From assembly GCA_016183075.1 (NCBI GenBank), contig JACPFH010000344.1, positions 1-5,016 on the forward strand: DNA of 5,016 nucleotides, read 5' to 3'. The position numbers and the translations under genes were made by a program. Shown piece by piece: positions 1 to 5,016 of this stretch (the stretch's first letter is position 1; each line of letters begins with the position of its first letter). Below the pieces are notes generated by a model. The model ran no database searches. It was not told the DNA's origin and saw only the letters and a program-made list of their open reading frames with translations. The DNA comes from Deltaproteobacteria bacterium. GTDB lineage: Bacteria > Desulfobacterota > Binatia > UBA9968.

Positions 1-165
1 GAGGAGGTGGAGGCGATGCGCAAGGCCGGGCCTCCCAAGAGCTATCTCAGCACCCAAAGTCCTCTTCTTGCCCTGCTCGATGAACTGTCGAAGAAAAAAG
101 AGCTGACCCACATCTATATCCAAAAGGGGGACCTCTCGATCCGCATGAAGAAAGAAGCACCGTAA
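1..165 (+). CDS. C-terminal end of a protein, possibly a PycB/OadA-like carboxyltransferase subunit (partial)
   Basis: An open frame runs from the first base of the window to a TAA at 163-165 and encodes the last 54 residues of a protein that begins upstream. The tail reads as a charged helix followed by a short amphipathic strand (ELTHIYIQKGDLSIRMKK), preceded by a GPPKSYLS linker. A 'helix, then I-x-I-x-K-G-D-x-x-I-R' ending resembles the short tail I associate with biotin-dependent carboxyltransferase (pyruvate carboxylase subunit B/oxaloacetate decarboxylase alpha) proteins in some environmental lineages, and also the N-terminal strand of biotin carboxyl carrier proteins. This assignment rests on memory of the pattern, and no catalytic residues lie in the visible part. 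That it is a real coding end is well supported: the codon usage is sensible and the gene-free gap starts directly after the stop. It converges with the minus-strand GGT-like gene. Confidence 0.45.
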   Translation, partial: EEVEAMRKAGPPKSYLSTQSPLLALLDELSKKKELTHIYIQKGDLSIRMKKEAP

Positions 166-441
166 ACACCCCGGCCCCCCCCACAGGTCAGCGTAAGAGG
201 TAGGTTGCGAACGATGAAGTAAGCTCCCTCGGGGAGCGCGCTCTCGGCTGCGGCCGATGGGTTCGCGCCATGATCTGTAGGTCTGTGATCGGACGTCCGC
301 AGCCTCGCTCGCGCTCCCCTCGCCCGCCCCCTCGACCGGGACTCATTCACTGCGAAGCCAAGGGGGACGAGCAAGAGGCCGCGGACTCTCTCCGTTTCAC
401 CGATTCCCCGCGTCCCCGATTCACTGATTGCGAGATCGCCC
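166..441. other. Gene-free gap between convergent genes
   Basis: This 276-bp stretch separates the plus-strand tail gene from the end of the minus-strand GGT-like gene. It holds an 8-C run (175-182), a short GC-rich hairpin (223-237, six-pair stem GCTCCC/GGGAGC with a TCG loop) and a pyrimidine-rich tract around 300-340. It also holds loosely repetitive CCGATTC words near 399-425. Open frames crossing it on both strands are rich in Arg, Pro and Ser with no recognisable domain, so they are not annotated. A bidirectional terminator would be expected between convergent genes, but the hairpin has no U-tract on either strand. Confidence 0.5.
223..237. terminator. Weak hairpin, possible terminator for the convergent pair
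   Basis: GCTCCC-TCG-GGGAGC forms a six-base-pair GC-rich stem-loop 58 bases after the stop codon of the plus-strand gene. It lies between two genes transcribed towards each other, where a terminator is expected. No T-run follows on either strand, so it does not meet the usual criteria for an intrinsic terminator. It may be a Rho-region stem or simply chance in GC-rich DNA. Confidence 0.2.
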
Positions 442-2042
442 TTACCAGCCGATCGCGTAGCCTTCCCGCCGGGGGTCGGCTCCCGCCATCAGCGTTCCGC
501 TTGCGGGATCCTTGACGATCAGCTCCGCTCCGCCGAACGACCAGCGGTTTACCGCCCTGACTTTGTGTCCCATTTTCTTTAGCCCTTCGATGACCTCCGG
601 CGCAAAGCCGTCTTCCAGGCTCAGCTCTTCGGGCCCTTCCGCTCGCGGAGGCGTCCCGGGCTTGTGACTCCAGCGTGGCGCTTCGATCGCAGACTGCGGA
701 TCCATCTCGTCATCGAGCAGGTGGTGAATAACCTGCAAATTGGTTTGCGGCTGGTCATCGGCGCCGGGAGTCCCCCCGACGGCGAAGAAGTTTCCGGCGC
801 GGAAAATCATGTAAGAATTCAAAGTGTGCGCGGGTCTCTTGCCGGGGCTTAACGCGTTAGCCTTCTTGGGATCCAAGCCGAAACTGCACAGGCGATTATT
901 CATGACCAACCCGGTGTCGCCGGCGACCACGCGGGAGCCGAAAGGAGCAAAGATGCTCTGGATCAAGGACACCGCGTTGCCGTCCCCGTCGACAACGCAC
1001 AGATACGTTGTGTCGCTTCCTAAGGAAGCGGTGAGCTGCTGCTGGCCTCTGGCAGCACCCGAGATCAAACTGCGCCGGTTGCCGGCATGCTCTTTGGAGA
1101 TCAGCCGGTCGATCTTGGGATCGCCGAAGCGCGGGTCTTCGAGGCGGTTGATCCGATCCGCGAACGCGAGCTTTTTTGACTCCACCATCACATGGATCGC
1201 TTCGACGGGGTCCATGTGATGGAATGAGTAGCCCTCGATAATATTGAGCATCTCCAAAACCACGAACCCCTGAGACACCGGAGGCTGCTCGTAAACATCA
1301 TTGCCTCGATATGAGGTCTTAACCGGTTCCAGCCATTCCGCGTGTTTTCCCTGAAGGTCGTCCTCGCTCAGAACACCTCCAGCCTCCTGCACCGCCCGGC
1401 ACATGCGAGCGCCGATCTCACCGCCGTAAAATGCCTCCCGTCCCTTCTTCGCTATCTCCTCGAGCGTCCGGGCCAGATCTTTTTGCACCAGAAGGGCTCC
1501 GGGCCTGAGCTCCGCTGCGGCTCTGCGGTACTGATGATCGATAGCAGGGTAAGACGATGCCAGCCCTTGAATCTCATCCGCGAGCGCCGGGTAGAGCGGA
1601 AATCCTTCGCGCCCGTAGCGGACCGCATCCGCGGTGAGACGGACAAGCTCTAAGCGTCCGTATCTCGCGTGCAGCTCGAGCCAGCCGTCAACGACGCCCG
1701 GCACCGCTATGCTGAGCGGCCCATCCGCCGGGATGTTCACCAAACCCCGGTCGCGAAACAGCTCGATCGAAGCCTTTTTAGGCGCCGCACCGCACCGCTG
1801 GCATTCAGCGCTTCGACTTTGCCCGTGCGCTGGATGTACAGCAGGGCGAAGAGATCGCCGCCCGGGCCACACGAATGCGGACGGACGACCGCCAGGGTAA
1901 ACGCCGTAGCTAAAGCGGCGTCTACGGCATTTCCCCCTTGCTCGAGCGCTCGAGCACCGCAGAGCGACGCCAGATAATGGCCGGAGGAAACCATTCCGTT
2001 GCGCCCCATGACGACCGGCCGCCCTACCCTCGTGAAGTTCAT
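442..2042 (-). pseudogene. Gamma-glutamyltransferase (YwrD-like, GGT family), interrupted by a frameshift
   Basis: This is an Ntn-hydrolase of the gamma-glutamyltranspeptidase family, a class that self-cleaves at a threonine and then hydrolyses or transfers gamma-glutamyl or similar acyl groups. The first frame (1737-2042) carries the N-terminal GGT signature EQGGNAVDAALATAFTL (residues 35-51) and CGPGGDLFALLY (58-69). The second frame (442 to about 1790) carries everything from APKKAS onward. That includes SIAVPGVVDGW, the processing site SDTTYLCVVDGDGNAVS, GDTGLVMNNRL and GTPGADDQPQTNLQV. The nucleophile should be the first Thr of DTTY (codon 1009-1011). Deleting one 5-bp repeat unit at 1785-1798 joins the frames as NASGAAPKKA and gives 531 aa, close to what I recall for Bacillus YwrD (about 525). 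No signal peptide is visible, so the product would be cytoplasmic. The ATG overlaps the upstream amidohydrolase stop (ATGA). It may be a true pseudogene, a phase-variable gene or an assembly error. Confidence 0.88.
1785..1798. repeat. 5-bp tandem repeat (CCGCA x2.8) at the GGT frameshift
   Basis: The plus strand reads CCGCACCGCACCGC here, 2.8 copies of a pentamer. It lies exactly where the two GGT frames must be joined. Removing one unit changes the minus-strand reading from AGC GGT GCG GTG CGG to AGC GGT GCG GCG CCT. That restores SGAAPKK, matching the family's usual G-x-A-P segment. The extra unit is therefore the likely cause of the interruption, whether by replication slippage or by a read or assembly error. 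Confidence 0.75.
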
Positions 2043-3064
2043 CGCGCCTCCAGCTTGAGAACCCTGGCTGCGTTCGTGCCCAGGATCTTTTCCTTCTGGC
2101 TCCCGTCCAGGCCCAGACCGTCGATCGCCTCGAGGCTGTTCCTTACAAACCGCAGCCCTTCCTCCGGACCGTAAGGATAGTTGGTGCCCAGAACCAGGTG
2201 ATCCGCGCCGAAAAATTCCAGGGCGCAGCGCAGCGTCTGCGCGGGATGATCCGCGGTATCAACGTAGAATCGCTTGAAAGAGTCCAGCGGATTTTCCTTA
2301 AGGCCGTACCTCTTGCGAATTTCTTCGGTCCTGCCCGTATAGATATTCGTCGCCCGCTGCGCAAAAAACGCGAGCACGCCGCCGACATCCGCTACCACGA
2401 AGTCGATTTCGGGAAACCTTTCGATCACTCTGCCATACACCAGGCGGGTCATCGCCACGGTGCTGTCGAAAGCCCAACCGTAAATCAGGACGGGCATAAT
2501 GTCCAAGCCGGTCGCCTGCGTCGCGAGCGGCGCCGTCGGATGGATGTAAACGGGAAGTTTATGCCGGGCAAGCCGCTCGTAGAGCGGAAAGAATTCCTCG
2601 CCATCGAGCGGCCTGCCGTTCAGGTTGGAGTAGCAGCCGAACCCCTTCAAGCCAAGCTCGCCTGTGGCGCGCTCCATCTCGTCAAGCGAGGCGGTTATGG
2701 AAGCGGTCGGAAGCGTGAACAGGCCGACGAACCGCCGCGGGTATTTACGGCACCAATCCGCCAGGGCATTGTTGCCGATCCTTGCCGGTTCGATAGCGTC
2801 CTTTTCCTCCAGGCGATCGGCGCCCGGGGCCGGGATGCTCAAGACCTGGACATCGATCCCCGCGCGATCCATATCTGAAATTCTGCGTTCCACGTCACGC
2901 CCCTGAAGCGTTGCAGTATTGATCCGGCAGCCGAGCTTTTTGTCGTAAAAATACCGCATCCCGCTGTAAGGGTCCGCAGGCTCCAGGATGACATTACCGT
3001 CGCAGCGCTGGAGCGCATCAAGGTAGGTCTGCGGATATATATGACTTTGAAAGTCGATCACCAT
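2039..3064 (-). CDS. Amidohydrolase-2 / ACMSD-like protein with a degenerate metal site
   Basis: This is a TIM-barrel amidohydrolase-2 family protein (PF04909, the family of aminocarboxymuconate-semialdehyde decarboxylase and gamma-resorcylate decarboxylase), 341 aa from the chosen start. The layout is canonical: MVIDFQSHIYP at the N-terminus, DMDRAGIDVQVLS (64-76), LPVYIHP (170-176), FVVADVGGVLAF (222-233), then HLVLGTNYPYG near 290-300 and a final ILGTNAARVL. Compared with ACMSD, the first His of HxH is Gln6, the His8 and His175 ligands are kept, the catalytic His of HGGG is Asp226 and the Asp of GTDYP is Asn295. I chose the ATG at 3064 because MVIDFQSH is where family members begin. The frame stays open to a TTG at 3121, but those 19 residues look unlike the family. 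No strong Shine-Dalgarno sequence precedes 3064. It is coupled to the GGT-like gene downstream. Substrate unknown. Confidence 0.9.
   Translation of the reverse strand: MVIDFQSHIYPQTYLDALQRCDGNVILEPADPYSGMRYFYDKKLGCRINTATLQGRDVERRISDMDRAGIDVQVLSIPAPGADRLEEKDAIEPARIGNNALADWCRKYPRRFVGLFTLPTASITASLDEMERATGELGLKGFGCYSNLNGRPLDGEEFFPLYERLARHKLPVYIHPTAPLATQATGLDIMPVLIYGWAFDSTVAMTRLVYGRVIERFPEIDFVVADVGGVLAFFAQRATNIYTGRTEEIRKRYGLKENPLDSFKRFYVDTADHPAQTLRCALEFFGADHLVLGTNYPYGPEEGLRFVRNSLEAIDGLGLDGSQKEKILGTNAARVLKLEAR
2047..2051 (-). promoter_or_regulatory. Ribosome binding site and ATGA coupling for the GGT-like gene
   Basis: The minus strand reads GGAGG, four bases, then ATGA. The ATG (2042-2040) starts the GGT-like protein and the TGA (2041-2039) ends the upstream amidohydrolase. 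A Shine-Dalgarno sequence inside the last codons of the upstream gene together with a stop/start overlap indicates translational coupling. It also fixes the GGT start at MNFTRVGRPVV. Confidence 0.75.
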
Positions 3065-3141
3065 AAAATCACTAAAGAGTTCATAGGCAACTTTGCGTCT
3101 CCAAAGACCTTCAAAAGGCAAACCTTGAAAGGGGCGGGTTT

Positions 3142-3215
3142 CGTCATTCCCGCGAAAGCGGGAATCCAGGAGAGGAGCAGAGGCAGACTGGATGCCCGCC
3201 TACGCGGGCATGACG
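3142..3215. repeat. 74-bp nested palindromic repeat element (dRS3-like pair)
   Basis: Two 28-bp arms, 3142-3169 and 3188-3215, are imperfect inverted copies (24 of 28 positions match) separated by an 18-bp purine-rich spacer. Each arm is itself a hairpin. The left arm has ATTCCCGC (3146-3153), loop GAAA, GCGGGAAT. The right arm has ATGCCCGC (3192-3199), loop CTAC, GCGGGCAT. The ATTCCCGC-N4-GCGGGAAT core followed by CCAG is the well-known dispersed intergenic repeat type (dRS3 in Neisseria, similar repeats in many proteobacteria). It produces spurious peptides such as VIPAKAGIQ and SWIPAFAGMT on translation. Here it lies between the two amidohydrolase genes, where its RNA could fold into a strong double hairpin. 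Confidence 0.88.
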
Positions 3216-3279
3216 GAGAGTGGCCTGGTTTGGCAACAGAAGCGAGAGAAGCGACATCGAACGGACTCCAATGTCCACG

Positions 3280-3299
3280 TACCAACGAACTCATTGGTA
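3280..3299. repeat. Small inverted repeat in the amidohydrolase gap
   Basis: TACCAA at 3280-3285 and TTGGTA at 3294-3299 form a six-pair stem around an eight-base loop, between the heptamer tract and the large palindrome. It is AT-leaning and short, without an obvious T-run. It could be a minor transcript hairpin or chance. Confidence 0.25.
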
Positions 3300-3331
3300 G
3301 TTGGAAGTTTTTAATCTTGCGTTTCGAGTTC

Positions 3332-3364
3332 AATTCGCAATCCGCAATTCGCCATTCGCAATTG
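3332..3364. repeat. Heptamer tandem repeat (AATTCGC, about 4.7 copies)
   Basis: The units are AATTCGC, AATCCGC, AATTCGC, CATTCGC and a partial AATTG, head to tail with no gaps. It begins nine bases beyond the stop codon of the upstream amidohydrolase (stop 3376-3374 on the minus strand), within its 3' untranslated region. The tract and the preceding 3300-3331 segment are visibly more AT-rich than the genes on either side. Such short intergenic heptamers occur in many environmental bacterial genomes, and nothing suggests it is translated. Confidence 0.8.
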
Positions 3365-3373
3365 TTTCTAGCT

Positions 3374-4399
3374 TTACAATCCATACAGCGCTCTGGGATT
3401 GTCGTCCAGGATCTTGTTGATCACGGCGGGGTCGACTTCTCCTTTCTCCCTAAGCCTTCTTAGCGCTTCGATCTCCGAGGCGGTATCCGCATGGCCGTAA
3501 TCCGAGCCGATCACCAGATTATCCTCCCCGGCATACTGAACCACATAACCGAGGTCGTCGTCGGTCTGGCACGCGACGTAGATCCGGCTGTCCTTGAGCA
3601 GATTCTTTTTGAGCGGTTTGCCCAATCTCTCGAAACGCTTGGCGAGATCATGGATGGCATAAGGGATCCACTGGGCGCTTACCTCGATGAAGGCAAACTT
3701 GAGCCCGGGAAACCGATCAGGGATACCGTCGAAAATAAGCGAGTGAAACGCGCCAACCACGGCGAGCTTGAACTTGCAGAATCCGGGCTCCCGGACAAAG
3801 AAGTCGTGGACCGTAAAGCTTCCCGTGGCGGAATGCACGCAGATCGGGAGATTGAGGCGGCTCGCTTCCTCATAGAGCGGAAAAAAATAGGGATCACATA
3901 GCCGCCGCTCCCCCTCGAGGCCCCGGATGAAGATGCCGCAGGCGCCCTTCTCCTTGGCGAAGCGGGCCTCCTCCAGAGCCCTGTCCATGCTCAGCAACGG
4001 CAGCACTGCGACCCACCGAAGCCGCCCTTTGCCTTTTTCGCAGATGTCGACCAACCACCGGTTATAACTCCGGCTGAGCGCCAGCTCGATCTCGGGCCGG
4101 TTGGTGATGGGACGGAGAAAAATCGAGGGGTAGAGAACTTGCACGCCCACTTCCAGTTCGTCCATGTGCCGGATCCGGGCCTCGATGTCCTCCATCTCCC
4201 GGGACTCTCTCGGAGCATCCTGGCCGACGTTCTGGCTCTTGGGCTGAAGCCGCCCGTCGATCAACCAGTATTCGCTGACCGTGTCTCCCGGCCCCGCCGC
4301 CGAGACGATCACCGGCCGAAATTCCCGCTCCGATCCTTTCATATAATGCCACGTTCGCTCCGTTTCGAGCACGTGGGCATCGGCATCAATCGCCGCCAT
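3374..4399 (-). CDS. Amidohydrolase-2 family metal-dependent hydrolase
   Basis: A complete 341-aa TIM-barrel amidohydrolase-2 (PF04909) protein. It opens with the subgroup signature IDADAHVLE, so the N-terminal ligand motif is D-x-H (Asp7, His9) in place of the H-x-H of ACMSD. It continues with MDELEVGVQVLYPS (79-92), LPICVHSATG (184-193, His189), FAFIEVSAQWIPY (236-248, Glu239) and LVIGSDYGHAD (295-305, Asp300). It ends with the typical ILDDNPRALYGL. These residues match the large 'D-x-H ... H ... E ... SDYPH' branch of the family, so a functional metal site is likely. The ATG at 4399 has a good GGAGG six bases upstream. The protein is paralogous to the amidohydrolase downstream but clearly diverged. 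Members hydrolyse or decarboxylate small carboxylated ring compounds. The actual substrate cannot be read from the sequence. Confidence 0.93.
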   Translation of the reverse strand: MAAIDADAHVLETERTWHYMKGSEREFRPVIVSAAGPGDTVSEYWLIDGRLQPKSQNVGQDAPRESREMEDIEARIRHMDELEVGVQVLYPSIFLRPITNRPEIELALSRSYNRWLVDICEKGKGRLRWVAVLPLLSMDRALEEARFAKEKGACGIFIRGLEGERRLCDPYFFPLYEEASRLNLPICVHSATGSFTVHDFFVREPGFCKFKLAVVGAFHSLIFDGIPDRFPGLKFAFIEVSAQWIPYAIHDLAKRFERLGKPLKKNLLKDSRIYVACQTDDDLGYVVQYAGEDNLVIGSDYGHADTASEIEALRRLREKGEVDPAVINKILDDNPRALYGL

Positions 4400-4648
4400 C
4401 CTTTCCCTCCGCGTCGGCGTTTAAAGGTCTCCTCTGTTTATTGAGTTCGCTGGGTTGATTGGGTAAGGAGCCACTCCTGTGAGAGAAGACACCATTTAGA
4501 GGAAGAAGGCAAGCTAGCCTGGATCAGTTTTCATTAGGGATCGCAAGGGGAACCGTGGCACGCCGGCGGCGCGAACATGTATTGAGCAGATTCATTTCCT
4601 TGAATTTAACTTCCGCGGACTGGCGAGGCACGCCCGAGTCTAAGATGT
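4400..4648. other. Gap between the PIN-domain gene and the amidohydrolase
   Basis: This 249-bp stretch separates two minus-strand genes and should hold the promoter of the amidohydrolase unit. I could not pick out a convincing -35/-10 pair. It contains a small stem (AGGAG-CCA-CTCCT, 4466-4478). It also has a 23-codon minus-strand frame (4595-4524, MNLLNTCSRRRRATVPLAIP...) and a start-less plus-strand frame (4483-4704). Neither is supported as a gene. Confidence 0.4.
4406..4410 (-). promoter_or_regulatory. Ribosome binding site of the first amidohydrolase
   Basis: The minus strand reads GGAGG, then GAAAGG, then ATG at 4399. The spacing of six bases is near ideal and confirms that the protein starts at MAAIDADAHV. 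Confidence 0.75.
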
Positions 4649-5016
4649 TCATCGGGGAATGTCCTCTACCCAAAGCAGATGAGCCGACAAAGCACCTTTC
4701 TTGAGGGCGTTATGAAGCCTAGAGTCAGCCGTGACAACCCGGCATTGGTGGGCTATCGCGACAGCAAGATAGAGACTGTCATAGACCGTGCGATGCGCGC
4801 TGCACGCGATTTCCAGAGCTGCGGGAATCAGCGATTGAGAGGATTCCACCTGGAGAGGCAGAGCCAGCAAGGCTTCGGTTGTGACCATGGCCTCTTTTCT
4901 GGATATCTGGCCTTTCCGAAAGCGCTTCCAGAGGACATTCCCAAACTCCGAAAAAATAAGATCCGGAACGCGCAGCGCGTACTCCCCTTCAAGGAGCCGG
5001 AGCGCCGCGTCACCGT
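4649..5016 (-). CDS. PIN-domain protein, VapC-like ribonuclease toxin (C-terminal part)
   Basis: The minus-strand frame is open from the window edge to a TGA at 4651-4649, giving the last 121 residues. The start lies outside the window. PIN-domain features are visible in order. PDLIFSEFGNVLWKRF has Glu23 at the position of the conserved second acidic residue. YDSLYLAVAIAH has Asp79 as the third acidic residue, and RVVTADSRL has Asp97 as the fourth. The first Asp of the PIN fold would be beyond the window. The ATG at 4888 is internal, because the 42 residues before it carry the conserved Glu. PIN toxins of the VapBC type are Mg-dependent RNases neutralised by a small antitoxin normally encoded just upstream, here beyond position 5016. 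Free-standing PIN proteins also exist, so toxin status is inferred. Confidence 0.85.
   Translation of the reverse strand, partial: GDAALRLLEGEYALRVPDLIFSEFGNVLWKRFRKGQISRKEAMVTTEALLALPLQVESSQSLIPAALEIACSAHRTVYDSLYLAVAIAHQCRVVTADSRLHNALKKGALSAHLLWVEDIPR

Noticed and set aside
114..374. 86-aa minus-strand and 81-aa plus-strand (270-515) frames over the first gap
   Set aside because: The composition is low-complexity Arg/Pro/Ser/Ala, there is no ribosome binding site or domain, and they overlap the ends of real genes.
442..1872. Treating the second GGT frame as a complete gene starting at 1872
   Set aside because: The first about 29 residues from that start look nothing like GGT. The true N-terminus with EQGGNAVDAA is in the other frame, so this is the 3' part of one frameshifted gene.
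2198..2878. Long plus-strand open frame (226 aa) antisense to the second amidohydrolase
   Set aside because: It lies entirely over a gene with clear family motifs. Its own peptide is Arg- and Gly-rich with no recognisable motif, as expected for an antisense shadow in GC-rich DNA.
3332..3364. Tandem repeat considered as a CRISPR array
   Set aside because: The unit is 7 bp with no spacers and no cas genes nearby.
3041..3463. Open frames on both strands across the amidohydrolase gap (about 140 aa plus strand, 108 aa minus strand)
   Set aside because: Their peptides include VIPAKAGIQ and SWIPAFAGMT, which are translations of the palindromic repeat, and stretches derived from the heptamer tract. 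There is no domain and they overlap real gene ends.
4524..4595. 23-codon minus-strand frame MNLLNTCSRRRRATVPLAIP...
   Set aside because: An AAGGA sits almost against the ATG, too close for a good ribosome binding site. The peptide is not recognised and chance frames of this length are common.
4483..4704. Start-less plus-strand frame containing SLGIARGTVARRRREH, reminiscent of a transposase helix-turn-helix
   Set aside because: There is no ATG before the last third, the likeness covers only about 15 residues, and the 3' part overlaps the real PIN-domain gene. An insertion-sequence remnant is not supported.

Overview
The window is GC-rich bacterial chromosomal DNA. Its gene content (a gamma-glutamyltransferase-like protein, two amidohydrolase-2/ACMSD-type proteins, a PIN-domain protein and the tail of what may be a biotin-dependent carboxylase subunit) resembles large, metabolically flexible soil or sediment bacteria such as deltaproteobacterial, NC10, Rokubacteria or Tectomicrobia-type lineages. 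That placement is an inference from style; there is no marker gene here.

Layout: positions 1-165 are the 3' end of a plus-strand gene. Positions 166-441 are a gene-free gap between convergent genes. Everything after that is on the minus strand. Read in the direction of transcription (right to left), it starts with the C-terminal part of a VapC-like PIN-domain protein (5016 to 4649, start outside the window). A 249-bp gap follows, then a 341-aa amidohydrolase (4399-3374). Next comes a roughly 309-bp gap carrying a heptamer tandem repeat and a 74-bp nested palindromic element. A second amidohydrolase of also about 341 aa follows (3064-2039), and a gamma-glutamyltransferase family gene (2042-442) overlaps its stop codon by ATGA.

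The second amidohydrolase and the GGT-like gene are translationally coupled and probably form one transcription unit. The first amidohydrolase may belong to it too, but the repeat-filled gap separates them. Amidohydrolase-2 proteins hydrolyse or non-oxidatively decarboxylate small carboxylated, often aromatic, compounds. GGT-like Ntn-hydrolases cleave gamma-glutamyl or related amide bonds. A small catabolic or detoxification module is therefore plausible, but its substrate cannot be read from the sequence.

Two observations stand out. The GGT-like gene is interrupted by a frameshift that removal of one 5-bp unit of a local tandem repeat repairs exactly. The amidohydrolase coupled to it has non-standard residues at three of the five positions that normally build the ACMSD-type metal/catalytic site, while the neighbouring amidohydrolase keeps a site typical of its own subgroup. 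I see no convincing evidence of a wholly new system, RNA gene, CRISPR array or insertion sequence.
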